Assembly (NCBI RefSeq): GCF_014174495.1
Contig: NZ_JACJHR010000029.1
Span: 1-64,000 of the forward strand
Length of the DNA stretch: 64,000 nucleotides
Direction: 5' to 3'
Origin: Amycolatopsis echigonensis
Lineage (GTDB): Bacteria > Actinomycetota > Actinomycetes > Mycobacteriales > Pseudonocardiaceae
A program made the translations under genes and the position numbers. The notes beneath the pieces are model-generated. The model saw nothing but the letters and a program-made list of their open reading frames with translations, did no database searches and was not told the DNA's origin. Within the stretch, counting starts at the first letter, position 1. Each line of letters opens with the position of its first letter. Positions 50,783 to 58,938 of the stretch are shown here, piece after piece.

Positions 50783-52069
50783 TCAGGCCTCCGCGCTGAA
50801 CCGCGGGAAGGCGAGGTCGCCGGCGTAGCGCGCGGCGTCCGCGAGGGTTTCCTCGATGCGCAGGAGCTGGTTGTACTTCGCGATCCGCTCGCCGCGCGCC
50901 GGGGCTCCGGTCTTGATCTGGCCGACGCCGGTGGCGACCGCGAGGTCGGCGATGAAGGTGTCCTCGGTCTCGCCGGACCGGTGGCTCATCATCGACTTGT
51001 AGCCGTACGACGTGGCGAGCGACACCGCGTCCAGCGTCTCCGACAGCGTGCCGATCTGGTTGACCTTCACCAGCAGCGCGTTCGCCGCGCGGCGGGTGAT
51101 GCCCTCCTCGAGACGGTCCGGGTTGGTGACGAACAGGTCGTCGCCGACGAGCTGGACCTTGTCGCCGATCTCGGAGGTCAGCTGGACCCAGCCGTCCCAG
51201 TCGTCCTCGCTCAGCGGGTCCTCGATGGAGACGAGCGGGTAGTCGCGCAGCAGTTCGCCGTAGTACGCGGACATCTGCTCCGCGCTGCGCTTCGAACCCT
51301 CGAAGGTGTAGGCGCCGTCGGAGTAGAACTCGGTCGCGGCGACGTCCAGCGCGAGCGCGACGTCACGGCCCGGCACGTAGCCGGCCTTCTCGATCGCGGC
51401 GAGGATCAGGTCGAGCGCCTCGCGGTTGTTGGCGAGGCTCGGCGCGAAACCGCCCTCGTCGCCGAGGCCGGTGGCCAGGCCGCGGCTCTTCAGCACGGAC
51501 TTCAGCGCGTGGTACACCTCGGTGCCCCAGCGCAGCGCCTCACGGAACGACTCGGCGCCGATCGGCGCGATCATGAATTCCTGGATGTCGACGTCGGTGT
51601 CGGCGTGCGCACCGCCGTTGAGGATGTTCAGCATCGGCACCGGCAGCACGTGTGCGTTCGGCCCGCCCAGGTAGCGGAACAGCTCCAGCTCGGACGATTC
51701 CGCGGCGGCCTTCGCGACGGCTAGCGAAACGCCGAGGATGGCGTTCGCGCCGAGCCGCGACTTCGCCGGCGTGCCGTCGAGGTCCACCAGCTTCTGGTCG
51801 ACGATCCGCTGGTCGACCGCGTCTACGCCGACCAGGTCCGGGCCGATCTCGTCGAGCACCGCGGCGACCGCGCGCTCCACGCCCTTGCCGTTGTAGCGGC
51901 CGGTGTCCCCGTCGCGCAGCTCGACCGCTTCGTGTTCGCCGGTCGACGCCCCGGACGGCACTGCCGCCCGAGCCAGAGTGCCGTCGTCGAGCGCCACCTC
52001 CACCTCGACGGTCGGGTTCCCGCGCGAATCGAGAATCTCGCGCGCGCCTACCTGCTCGATGAGAGCCAC
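50783..52069 (-). CDS. eno: Enolase
   Basis: The 428-residue protein has the complete enolase signature: ILDSRGNPTVEVEV near the start, PSGASTG, the GDEGGFAP loop, and LLVKVNQIGTLSET near residue 335 with the catalytic lysine. It converts 2-phosphoglycerate to phosphoenolpyruvate in glycolysis. The ATG has an AAGGAGC-like site upstream. ftsB follows after 7 bases. Confidence 0.98.
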   Translation of the reverse strand: MALIEQVGAREILDSRGNPTVEVEVALDDGTLARAAVPSGASTGEHEAVELRDGDTGRYNGKGVERAVAAVLDEIGPDLVGVDAVDQRIVDQKLVDLDGTPAKSRLGANAILGVSLAVAKAAAESSELELFRYLGGPNAHVLPVPMLNILNGGAHADTDVDIQEFMIAPIGAESFREALRWGTEVYHALKSVLKSRGLATGLGDEGGFAPSLANNREALDLILAAIEKAGYVPGRDVALALDVAATEFYSDGAYTFEGSKRSAEQMSAYYGELLRDYPLVSIEDPLSEDDWDGWVQLTSEIGDKVQLVGDDLFVTNPDRLEEGITRRAANALLVKVNQIGTLSETLDAVSLATSYGYKSMMSHRSGETEDTFIADLAVATGVGQIKTGAPARGERIAKYNQLLRIEETLADAARYAGDLAFPRFSAEA

Positions 52070-52184
52070 GCTCTGCTCCTTGGTGGGTCGTGCCTGCGGT
52101 GACGCCGCCCAGAGTAACCGCCCAGCGGGTTCACCCGTTGGAGGCCAGGCCGGTGCCGGGCCGTGCCGCTGCGTGTTCTCCAGC

Positions 52185-52676
52185 TCAGCTGGGCACTTCG
52201 CCGGTCTCTTCGGCGGCCTGGTCCTCCGGCCGGACCTCGCGCCACCCCGACGGCAGCTCGACCTCGTCGGTCACCTGCTGCCAGAACGTCCAGCTGTTGC
52301 CACCAGGATCGGCCACGGTGAAAATCCGCGCGCCGTAAGGCTGATCCTGCGGCGGTTCCGGTGCCGCGTCCTCACCGAGCGCCGCGCACACGCGCTCGTA
52401 CTGCGCGTCGACGTCGGTCACGTACACGACGTTCAACTGCCCGACCGGCCCCTCGACCCCCTTGGCTTCCCAGTATTCGGGACCGACCCCGGCCAGCTGC
52501 AGGCGCGCGTCGCCCGCGCGGAGCGTCGCCTGGAAAACCTCGCCGGACCCGTCCTCGAAGCGGACTTCCTCGGTGAAGCCGAACACCCTGGTCAGCCACG
52601 CGAGCGCGGCGGTCGCATCGCTGTAGTAGAGGTACGGCGCCAGTCCCACGTACTCGGGTTCCTGATCGCTGCTCAT
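52185..52676 (-). CDS. VOC-family protein
   Basis: A 163-residue protein begins GLAPYLYYSDATAALAWLTRVFGF and has the later FTVADPGGNSWTFWQQV, the two half-sites of the glyoxalase fold. Members bind drugs or metals or act as dioxygenases; this one is of the PhnB-like or bleomycin-resistance-like type. It lies 115 bases after eno's start on the same strand. The start is divergent from the TPR gene. Confidence 0.82.
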   Translation of the reverse strand: MSSDQEPEYVGLAPYLYYSDATAALAWLTRVFGFTEEVRFEDGSGEVFQATLRAGDARLQLAGVGPEYWEAKGVEGPVGQLNVVYVTDVDAQYERVCAALGEDAAPEPPQDQPYGARIFTVADPGGNSWTFWQQVTDEVELPSGWREVRPEDQAAEETGEVPS

Positions 52677-52746
52677 GGCGGCACAGTCCATCACGACTCG
52701 TCTGACGGTCGTGCAACGCCCTCCGCGCCGGTATCGTGAAGCGACC

Positions 52747-53151
52747 ATGACGGACGCCGCAGCAGCCCCCGAACCCGACGGCGAATCGCGCTTCCGCAGG
52801 TTTCGCAACGCCGAGCACCTCGTCGCGCGGCGACGCCCGCTCGACGCTCTCAAGGAGCTCGAACCCCTCCTCGCCGACGAGCAGGACAAGCCGAGCGTGC
52901 AACTACTCGCCGGGCGCGCGTACTTCCACTCCGCCCAGCTCCGCCGTGCCGAACGCGCGTTCACCCGCGTACTGGAGCTGGACCCCACCGACCACTACGC
53001 CCGGTTCGTGCTCGGACGCACCCTCCAGCGCCTCGGCCGTTTGGCCGAGGCGCTCGCGCAACTGCGGATGGCGTCGGCGATGAACCCGGTGCCGGAGTAT
53101 CTCGAAGCGATCAGCGAGGTCAGGGCGAGGATTACGCTCAGCGACCGCTGA
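52747..53151 (+). CDS. Tetratricopeptide repeat protein
   Basis: A 134-residue protein is built mainly of TPR-like helices: FRNAEHLVARRRPLDALKEL, VQLLAGRAYFHSAQLRRAERAF and ARFVLGRTLQRLGRLAEALAQL, about three repeats. It should bind a partner protein. Start at the ATG with TATCGT 9 bases upstream. It lies divergently from the VOC gene. No partner is obvious. Confidence 0.82.
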   Translation: MTDAAAAPEPDGESRFRRFRNAEHLVARRRPLDALKELEPLLADEQDKPSVQLLAGRAYFHSAQLRRAERAFTRVLELDPTDHYARFVLGRTLQRLGRLAEALAQLRMASAMNPVPEYLEAISEVRARITLSDR

Positions 53152-53357
53152 GCCCGCGTGTCCCGAACATGCACCCGCAGAAGCACTCCCGGGCAACCGC
53201 CGGATCCAGCGCGGTCCCGGCGCGTCTTCTGAAGTGAACAGGGCAGCGGGGAAGCCTGGCCATCCGGTGCCCCGGCTCGGCCAGTCGGCCGATCCGGGCA
53301 GACCCGGCGAAGCGCGATCCTTGGTGTCATCACAGAGAGCGATTAGAGGAGGCCGAC

Positions 53358-53540
53358 ATGACCGCGCTGACCGTGATCGGAGCGACCGCCGGGCTGCTCG
53401 TGCTGGTGCTGATGGCGCTGGCGCCAGTGCTCGTGGAACTGAACGAACGCCACCCGGTCCAGCCGCGCAAGCAGCCGGTGCGCACCGAGGCCCGGCCGCA
53501 GAAGCCGGTGCGAGTGAGCGCCGTGGTGACGAGCCACTGA
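53358..53540 (+). CDS. Small membrane protein
   Basis: A 60-residue protein has one N-terminal helix (about 5-26: VIGATAGLLVLVLMALAPVLV core) and a basic tail rich in Pro, Arg and Lys. An excellent GAGGAGG site 7 bases before the ATG makes it a likely real gene despite its size. I do not recognise it. It lies just before the tandem-repeat array. Confidence 0.6.
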   Translation: MTALTVIGATAGLLVLVLMALAPVLVELNERHPVQPRKQPVRTEARPQKPVRVSAVVTSH

Positions 53541-53604
53541 TTGCTGAGTCGGTTTAAGCACCAAACCGATCTGCTAGCGGTCAGGCGCAGACCGGGCGGC
53601 CGAG

Positions 53605-54390
53605 TCGGCCATCAGCAGAACCGGACCCGCCGGGCAAGGTTGAACTGCCACCGGCCGGACCGGCTCCAGCCGGTACGAGCGAACGCCGCGCCGCCCACCG
53701 TCCACCGCCAACCCGACGCCGAGCCTCACCAGCCGAATCCGGGACTGCCACCGAAGGTGGCGATCGGCAGAACCTGGCCGCTGGGCCGGATTGAACAGCC
53801 ACCGGCCAAACCAGTTCCAGCGGGCGCAAGCAATCGCCACGTCGCCCTTGCTGACCGAGGCAGCACAGTCGCCACACCAACCCGGCCAGGCCGGACGACC
53901 GAGGCGTCCACCGGCAGGACCCGGCCGTCGCACCGCGCTGAACAGCCACCGGCCAACCGGTTCCAGCCCGTGCATGCGGACGCAGCGCCGCCGACCGCTT
54001 GCCGAGCCAGCACAGTCGCCGGGCCGACTACCCACCAACCCGGCCCAGGTCGGGTGCCCGAGGCGGCCACCAGCAGAACCCGACCGCCGGGCAGGGGTGA
54101 GCTGCCACCGACCGGACCAGTCCCAATCGATGCGAGCGAACGCGGTGCCACCCACCGCACGCCGCGCCAGCCCGATGCCACGCCCATCCTCACCAGCCGA
54201 ATCCGGGACTGCCACCGAAGGTGGCGATCGGCAGAACCCGGCCGCCGTGCCGGGCTGAACAGTCACCGGCCGGACCGGCTCCAGCCGGTACGAGCGAACG
54301 CGGCAGCACCGATCGCACGCCGAGCCAGTCCCGAGGTCACGCCCCAGCCGGGCCCATGTCGTCACCAGAAACGGCCCACGTCCCGCGCCG
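53605..54390. repeat. Degenerate tandem repeat array, about five units of 147-159 bp
   Basis: The word GGCAGAACC (and close variants) recurs at 53616, 53768, 53915, 54074 and 54232, each followed by a similar sequence with ACCGGCC and TTCCAGC/CTCCAGC words. Units 1 and 4 share a 3' half and units 2 and 3 share another. A stretch of about 50 bases before units 2 and 5 is identical, and the start of unit 5 repeats about 38 bases of unit 1. Spacing is not a multiple of three throughout, and both strands stay open only because of base composition, so I do not treat this as protein coding. Confidence 0.8.
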
Positions 54391-54502
54391 ACAACCACGA
54401 AGCGGACGAGTTCCAGTCGGTGGCCGAGCCGATCAAGCCGCGCGATCAACCGTCCAGGTCAGCCCATCCCGCCGATCAGTCACTGATTCCAGCCAAGCCC
54501 GC

Positions 54503-55303
54503 TCAGGGCGCGACGCTCGCCGCCGCGTAGGAGTCTGCTGCGGTGAAGACGTCCTGTACGTAGTCCACCGCTGGGTTGTAGACCAGCATCGCTTTCCACC
54601 AGCCCGCTGGGGTGCCAAGGTCGTCGTCGCCCGAGCAGAGGTAGCGGGCGGCTGTGAACGCCGCGTCGTCGAGGTCGCGGGGGTCTGCCGCTTTGCCGTC
54701 GCTGTCTGCTCGTTGGGCGTGTTTGTGCCAGGCGGACGGCATGATCCGCAACGGACCGATCCGGTGATCCGCGGTGCGGTCGCCGTCGAGTTTTCCCGCG
54801 TCGGTGTCTGGGCCTTCCGCTGGACCAGGCTGCACCGTCATGGTGCCGTCCGGACCGGGTTTTTCCGTTCCGAACGCCAGGGTCCCGATCGCCGCGAGCG
54901 TCGCCCACGACAGGTGGCACGACGGTTTCTGCCGCTGCATCCACATCTCCGCGCGCCCGTACGCGGCGAGCACTCGTGCGTCCAGCCGCGTCTTTCCGGC
55001 GACTCGGGTCGCCCACGCGTCCAGTTCCGCTTGGTCGGACACGAGCGGGCGGTCCGGCGGGGCGGCCAAACCGACCCGCGGGGCTTCGGCGCCGGGTTGC
55101 GGGCGCGGTTCCGCTTTGGCTGAAACCGGCGGCGGGGCGGCCGCGGCGGGAGGGGCGGGCGGATTCGGGTTGTGGATCCCGATGGTCACCACCAGCACGA
55201 CCCCGGTCAGCACCAGACCCAGCGCGAACGCGATGCGGCTCGGGTAGCGGCGCGGCGGACCCGCCGGCGACGGCGTGATGGTCGGCTGAGTGGTATCGGC
55301 CAC
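54503..55303 (-). CDS. Lytic transglycosylase-like protein lacking the catalytic glutamate
   Basis: The 266-residue protein has one membrane helix (about 24-44), a Pro/Ala linker and a domain homologous to that of the transglycosylase at 47400-49085, sharing ARYLCSG and a similar final helix region. Where the active relative has IESNH with the catalytic Glu318, this protein has TLAFGT (Ala143 in that column). The GPFQFIP motif is GPLRIMP. It is therefore probably an inactive, binding or regulatory homologue. The GTG start has TAACCT 6 bases upstream (leaderless). It lies on the eno side of the locus, roughly the position of the LpqU-type transglycosylase in mycobacteria. Confidence 0.82.
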   Translation of the reverse strand: MADTTQPTITPSPAGPPRRYPSRIAFALGLVLTGVVLVVTIGIHNPNPPAPPAAAAPPPVSAKAEPRPQPGAEAPRVGLAAPPDRPLVSDQAELDAWATRVAGKTRLDARVLAAYGRAEMWMQRQKPSCHLSWATLAAIGTLAFGTEKPGPDGTMTVQPGPAEGPDTDAGKLDGDRTADHRIGPLRIMPSAWHKHAQRADSDGKAADPRDLDDAAFTAARYLCSGDDDLGTPAGWWKAMLVYNPAVDYVQDVFTAADSYAAASVAP

Positions 55304-55433
55304 TCGGACAGGTTACTGATGAACCCGCCCGGGGGACGCTGGACCGGGCGAATGGCAAGCGGATGGTTAACTCGGAGCCAAAGCCGCCCAGGTCACACAA
55401 TTCGTTACGTGATCGATTGGCGACGCTCTGACC

Positions 55434-55452
55434 TGCGGTTACCCTAACCTAA
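55434..55452. promoter_or_regulatory. DtxR/IdeR-type iron box 1
   Basis: On the minus strand the site reads TTAGGTTAGGGTAACCGCA, matching 16 of 19 positions of the consensus TTAGGTTAGGCTAACCTAA. It lies about 120 bases before the efeU start. An iron-loaded DtxR-family repressor (IdeR/DmdR) probably binds here. Confidence 0.75.
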
Positions 55453-55516
55453 CTCCCGACAGAGCGTCGTTTTATCCGTTTTGCCGGGCCTGTTCAGCGA
55501 ACTCCCCTCTGGACTT

Positions 55517-55535
55517 ACAGGCAAGCCTTACCTAA
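55517..55535. promoter_or_regulatory. DtxR/IdeR-type iron box 2
   Basis: ACAGGCAAGCCTTACCTAA matches the second half of the iron-box consensus well and the first half less well (about 14 of 19). It lies 37 bases before the efeU start, close to where the transcript should begin. Two boxes suggest tight iron control. Confidence 0.65.
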
Positions 55536-55571
55536 AAACATCAGGTCAGGTAGTCGAAGGAGGGCCGAACA

Positions 55572-56423
55572 GTGGTGTTTTCGAGCGCGCTCATCGGGCT
55601 GCGCGAAGGTCTCGAAGCCGCGCTTGTGGTGAGCATCCTGGTCGCCTTCCTCGTCAAGACCGAGCGACGGCACGCACTGCGGTTCGTGTGGCCCGGGGTC
55701 GGCGCGGCCGTGCTGCTGTCGATCGGCGTCGGCGCGATCCTCACCTACAGCACCGCGCAGCTCAGTTTCGAGCATCAGGAACTGCTCGGCGGAAGCCTTT
55801 CCATCGTCGCGGTCGTGTTCGTCACCGCGATGATCTTCTGGATGCGCAAGGCTTCCCGGCACATCGCGGCCGAGTTGCGCGGCAAGATGGAGGACGCGCT
55901 CAAGGTCGGTCCGGCGGCGGTGCTGCTGCTGTCGTTCCTCGCGGTGGGCCGCGAAGGGCTCGAAACCGCCGTGTTCTTCTACTCAGCCGTGCAGACCGCG
56001 CAATCCGACACTCTGCAGCCGCTGATCGGGTTCGTGATCGGGATCGCCGCCGCGATCGTGCTCGCCTACCTGCTCTACCGCGGCGCGGTGCGGTTCAACC
56101 TGGCCAAGTTCTTCACGATCACCGGCGTGCTGCTGGTGTTCGTCGCCGCCGGTGTCCTCGGCTACGGCCTGCACGACCTGCAGGAAGCCGGATTCATTCC
56201 CGGACTGACCACGCTCGCCTTCGACGCGTCGAGCGCCCTGCCGGAAACCTCCTGGTACGGCGCGTTGCTCAAGGGGATCTTCAACTATTCGCAGCAGACC
56301 ACCGTGCTGCAAGCGATCGCATGGGTCGCCTACGTGGCGATCGTGCTGCCGCTGTTCCTCAAGCCTGCCCGCAAGAACAAGACCGAGACGGCTCCCGCCG
56401 CCCCGGCCGCCGCCAAGGAGTGA
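55572..56423 (+). CDS. efeU: Iron permease EfeU (FTR1 family)
   Basis: The 283-residue membrane protein has about seven helices and two REGLE motifs (in GLREGLEAAL near residue 10 and GREGLETAV in helix 4), which bind iron in the FTR1/EfeU family. It moves iron across the membrane as part of EfeUOB. GGAGGG lies upstream of the tandem GTG codons. It is the first gene of a three-gene operon, with efeO and efeB following without gaps. Two DtxR-type boxes lie upstream. Confidence 0.93.
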   Translation: MVFSSALIGLREGLEAALVVSILVAFLVKTERRHALRFVWPGVGAAVLLSIGVGAILTYSTAQLSFEHQELLGGSLSIVAVVFVTAMIFWMRKASRHIAAELRGKMEDALKVGPAAVLLLSFLAVGREGLETAVFFYSAVQTAQSDTLQPLIGFVIGIAAAIVLAYLLYRGAVRFNLAKFFTITGVLLVFVAAGVLGYGLHDLQEAGFIPGLTTLAFDASSALPETSWYGALLKGIFNYSQQTTVLQAIAWVAYVAIVLPLFLKPARKNKTETAPAAPAAAKE

Positions 56424-56425
56424 CA

Positions 56426-57577
56426 GTGCCTCAGTTCCGCAAGACCTCGACGGCTGTGCTCACTGGCCTCAGCGCCCTCGTCGCGCTGACCGCCTGCGAC
56501 AGCACGAATTCCGCGTCCGGCCCCTCCGGCGCGACCTCGGGCGGGCCGATCAAGGTCGAGGCGTCCGACACCGCCTGTTCGGTGTCCGCGACGACCGCGT
56601 CCGCGGGCAACCTGACCTTCGAGATCGCCAACAAGGGCAGCAAGGTCACCGAGTTCTACCTCTACGCCGAGGGCGACCGGATCATGGGCGAGGTCGAGAA
56701 CATCGCGCCCGGACTGAACCGGCGGCTCATCGTCGAGGTCCCGGAGGCGGGCAAGTACCAGACCGCGTGCAAGCCGGGCATGACCGGCAACGGCATCCGC
56801 GGCGACTTCACGGTCACCGGCGGCGCGCCGGGCCAGAGCAACGCCAACGCGCAGAAAGCCGCTGCCACCAAGAGCTACGCGACCTACGTCGAGAACAACA
56901 GCTCGGCGCTGGAGACCGAGACGGCCAAGTTCGTCGCCGCGGTGAAGGCCAACAAGGCTGACGAGGCGAAGGCCGAGTACGCGCGCACCCGCGTGTTCTA
57001 CGAGCGGATCGAACCGGTCGCGGAGAAGTTCGGCGACCTCGACCCGGCCATCGACGCGCGCGAGGCCGACGTCGAGCCGGGCCAGCAGTTCACCGGGTTC
57101 CACCGGCTGGAGAAGGACCTGTGGACCACCGGCCTGAAGCCGGACAGCCCGCAGATCGCGGACAAGCTGCTCACCGACGTGAAGTCGCTGGTCGCCAAGA
57201 CCAAGACGCTGCAGCTGAGCGTGCTGGACCTGGCCAACGGCGCGAAGGGCCTGCTCGACGAGGTCGCGACGAAGAAGATCACCGGCGAGGAGGAGACCTT
57301 CTCGCACACCGACCTGTGGGACTTCCAGGCCAACCTCGACGGTTCCAAGGGCGCGATCGCCGCGCTGCGGCCGGTCATCCAGGAGCGCGACGCGGCCCTG
57401 GTCTCCACTTTGGACAAGGAGTTCGCGAACGTGCAGGGGCTGCTGGACAAGACCCGCTCCGGCGACGGTTTCAAGTACTACAACGAGCTCTCCCAGGACC
57501 AGATCAAGGCGTTCGCCTCGGCGGTCGACGCGCTGAGCGAGCCGCTGAGCAAGGTCGCGGAGGTCGTGTCCAAGTGA
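56426..57577 (+). CDS. efeO: Iron uptake lipoprotein EfeO (cupredoxin plus M75 domain)
   Basis: The 383-residue protein has a lipoprotein signal ending LTAC (Cys24), a cupredoxin-like domain (about 45-130) and the helical M75/imelysin-like domain with HxxE in GFHRLEKDLW. Such proteins bind ferrous/ferric iron at the cell surface and pass it to EfeU. AAGGAG stands 5 bases before GTG 56426. It starts just after the efeU stop. Confidence 0.93.
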   Translation: MPQFRKTSTAVLTGLSALVALTACDSTNSASGPSGATSGGPIKVEASDTACSVSATTASAGNLTFEIANKGSKVTEFYLYAEGDRIMGEVENIAPGLNRRLIVEVPEAGKYQTACKPGMTGNGIRGDFTVTGGAPGQSNANAQKAAATKSYATYVENNSSALETETAKFVAAVKANKADEAKAEYARTRVFYERIEPVAEKFGDLDPAIDAREADVEPGQQFTGFHRLEKDLWTTGLKPDSPQIADKLLTDVKSLVAKTKTLQLSVLDLANGAKGLLDEVATKKITGEEETFSHTDLWDFQANLDGSKGAIAALRPVIQERDAALVSTLDKEFANVQGLLDKTRSGDGFKYYNELSQDQIKAFASAVDALSEPLSKVAEVVSK

Positions 57578-58833
57578 CCGAGGAGGGGACCCAGGTTTCC
57601 CGCCGGAAGCTGTTCGGGCTGGCCGGCGCGGGTGTCGCGCTGGCCGGCGCGGGCGCGGCGGCGGGGGTCGGCATCGACCGGCTCGGCGGCGGCACTCCCG
57701 CGTCGGCCGCGGTGTCCACTGTGGACTTCCATGGCGAGCACCAGGCCGGGATCGTCACGCCGACGCAGCAGAACCTGCACTTCGCCGCGCTCGACGTGAT
57801 CACGAAGGACGCCACGAAGCTCCGCGACCTGCTGCGCACCTGGACGGCCGCGGCGCGGCGGATGACCGCGGGCCAGGACGTCGGCCCGAACGGCGCGCTC
57901 GGCGGCTCCTCGCAGGCCCCGCCGGACGACACCGGCGAAGCGCTCGACCTGCCCCCCTCCGACCTCACCCTGACCATCGGCTTCGGCCCCTCGCTCTTCG
58001 ACGACCGGTTCGGCCTCGCCGCGAAGCGCCCGCCGCAGCTGATCGACCTTCCGGCGTTTCCGAAGGACAAACTCGACCCCGCCCGCAGCGGCGGCGACCT
58101 GTGCATCCAGGCCTGCGCGAACGATCCTCAGGTGGCGGTGCACGCGGTGCGCAACCTCGTGCGGCTGGGCTTCGGCGTCACCGAGGTGCGCTGGTCGCAG
58201 CTCGGGTTCGGGCGAAGCTCGTCGACCTCGCGCTCGCAGCAGACGCCGCGCAACCTGTTCGGTTTCAAAGACGGCACCAACAACATCAAGGCCGAGGACA
58301 CCGACGTGCTCCGCGACCAGGTGTGGGCGCAGGCCAGCGACGGACAGGCGTGGATGGCCGGCGGCACGTACCTGGTGGCGCGCCGGATCCGGATGCACAT
58401 CGAAACCTGGGACCGCGAAACGCTCGCCGGACAGGAACAGATTGTCGGGCGCACGAAGGGAAGTGGCGCGCCGCTCGGGCAGACCGGCGAGTTCGACCAG
58501 GTCGACCTGCAGGTCGGCGGCGAGGGCGGGACCCCGCTGATCGCCGAGGACGCGCACATCCGGCTGGCCTCGCGCCAGACGCGCAAGGGCGTGCAGATCC
58601 TGCGCCGCGGCTACAACTTCGTCGACGGCTCCGACGGTGTCGGCCACCTCGAGGCGGGGCTGTTCTTCCTGGCGTTCAACCGGGACACCCGCACGCAGTA
58701 CGTCCCGATGCAGCAGGTGCTGTCCTCGAAGGACGCGATGATGGAGTACTTGCAGCACACCGGGTCCGCGCACTTCGCGATTCCGCCGGGCCTCACGCCG
58801 ACTAGCAACTGGGGTGACGGGCTCTTCGCCTGA
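57574..58833 (+). CDS. efeB: Tat-exported DyP-type heme peroxidase EfeB
   Basis: The 419-residue protein starts with a twin-arginine signal (SRRKLFG, Arg10-Arg11), followed by a hydrophobic stretch. The Dyp-type peroxidase domain has the distal motif GFKDGTNN (Asp) and a later heme-ligand region GHLEAGLFFLAFNRD. It oxidises ferrous iron or extracts heme iron in the EfeUOB system. GTG overlaps the efeO stop. Confidence 0.93.
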   Translation: MTEEGTQVSRRKLFGLAGAGVALAGAGAAAGVGIDRLGGGTPASAAVSTVDFHGEHQAGIVTPTQQNLHFAALDVITKDATKLRDLLRTWTAAARRMTAGQDVGPNGALGGSSQAPPDDTGEALDLPPSDLTLTIGFGPSLFDDRFGLAAKRPPQLIDLPAFPKDKLDPARSGGDLCIQACANDPQVAVHAVRNLVRLGFGVTEVRWSQLGFGRSSSTSRSQQTPRNLFGFKDGTNNIKAEDTDVLRDQVWAQASDGQAWMAGGTYLVARRIRMHIETWDRETLAGQEQIVGRTKGSGAPLGQTGEFDQVDLQVGGEGGTPLIAEDAHIRLASRQTRKGVQILRRGYNFVDGSDGVGHLEAGLFFLAFNRDTRTQYVPMQQVLSSKDAMMEYLQHTGSAHFAIPPGLTPTSNWGDGLFA

Positions 58834-58938
58834 CCAGTACAAACCTCCCCGCCCCGCCACTGCGTGGGACCGGTTGCCGGCGCCCTCCGGGCCAGCGACG
58901 GTGACCGCGTTCATCCGCGCGAGGTGAGGAGTTCGGTC

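Noticed and set aside
53541..54530. Long open frames on both strands across the repeat array (about 330 and 290 codons)
   Set aside because: Both strands are open because of base composition, repeat spacing is not a multiple of three throughout, and no start has a convincing ribosome-binding site.
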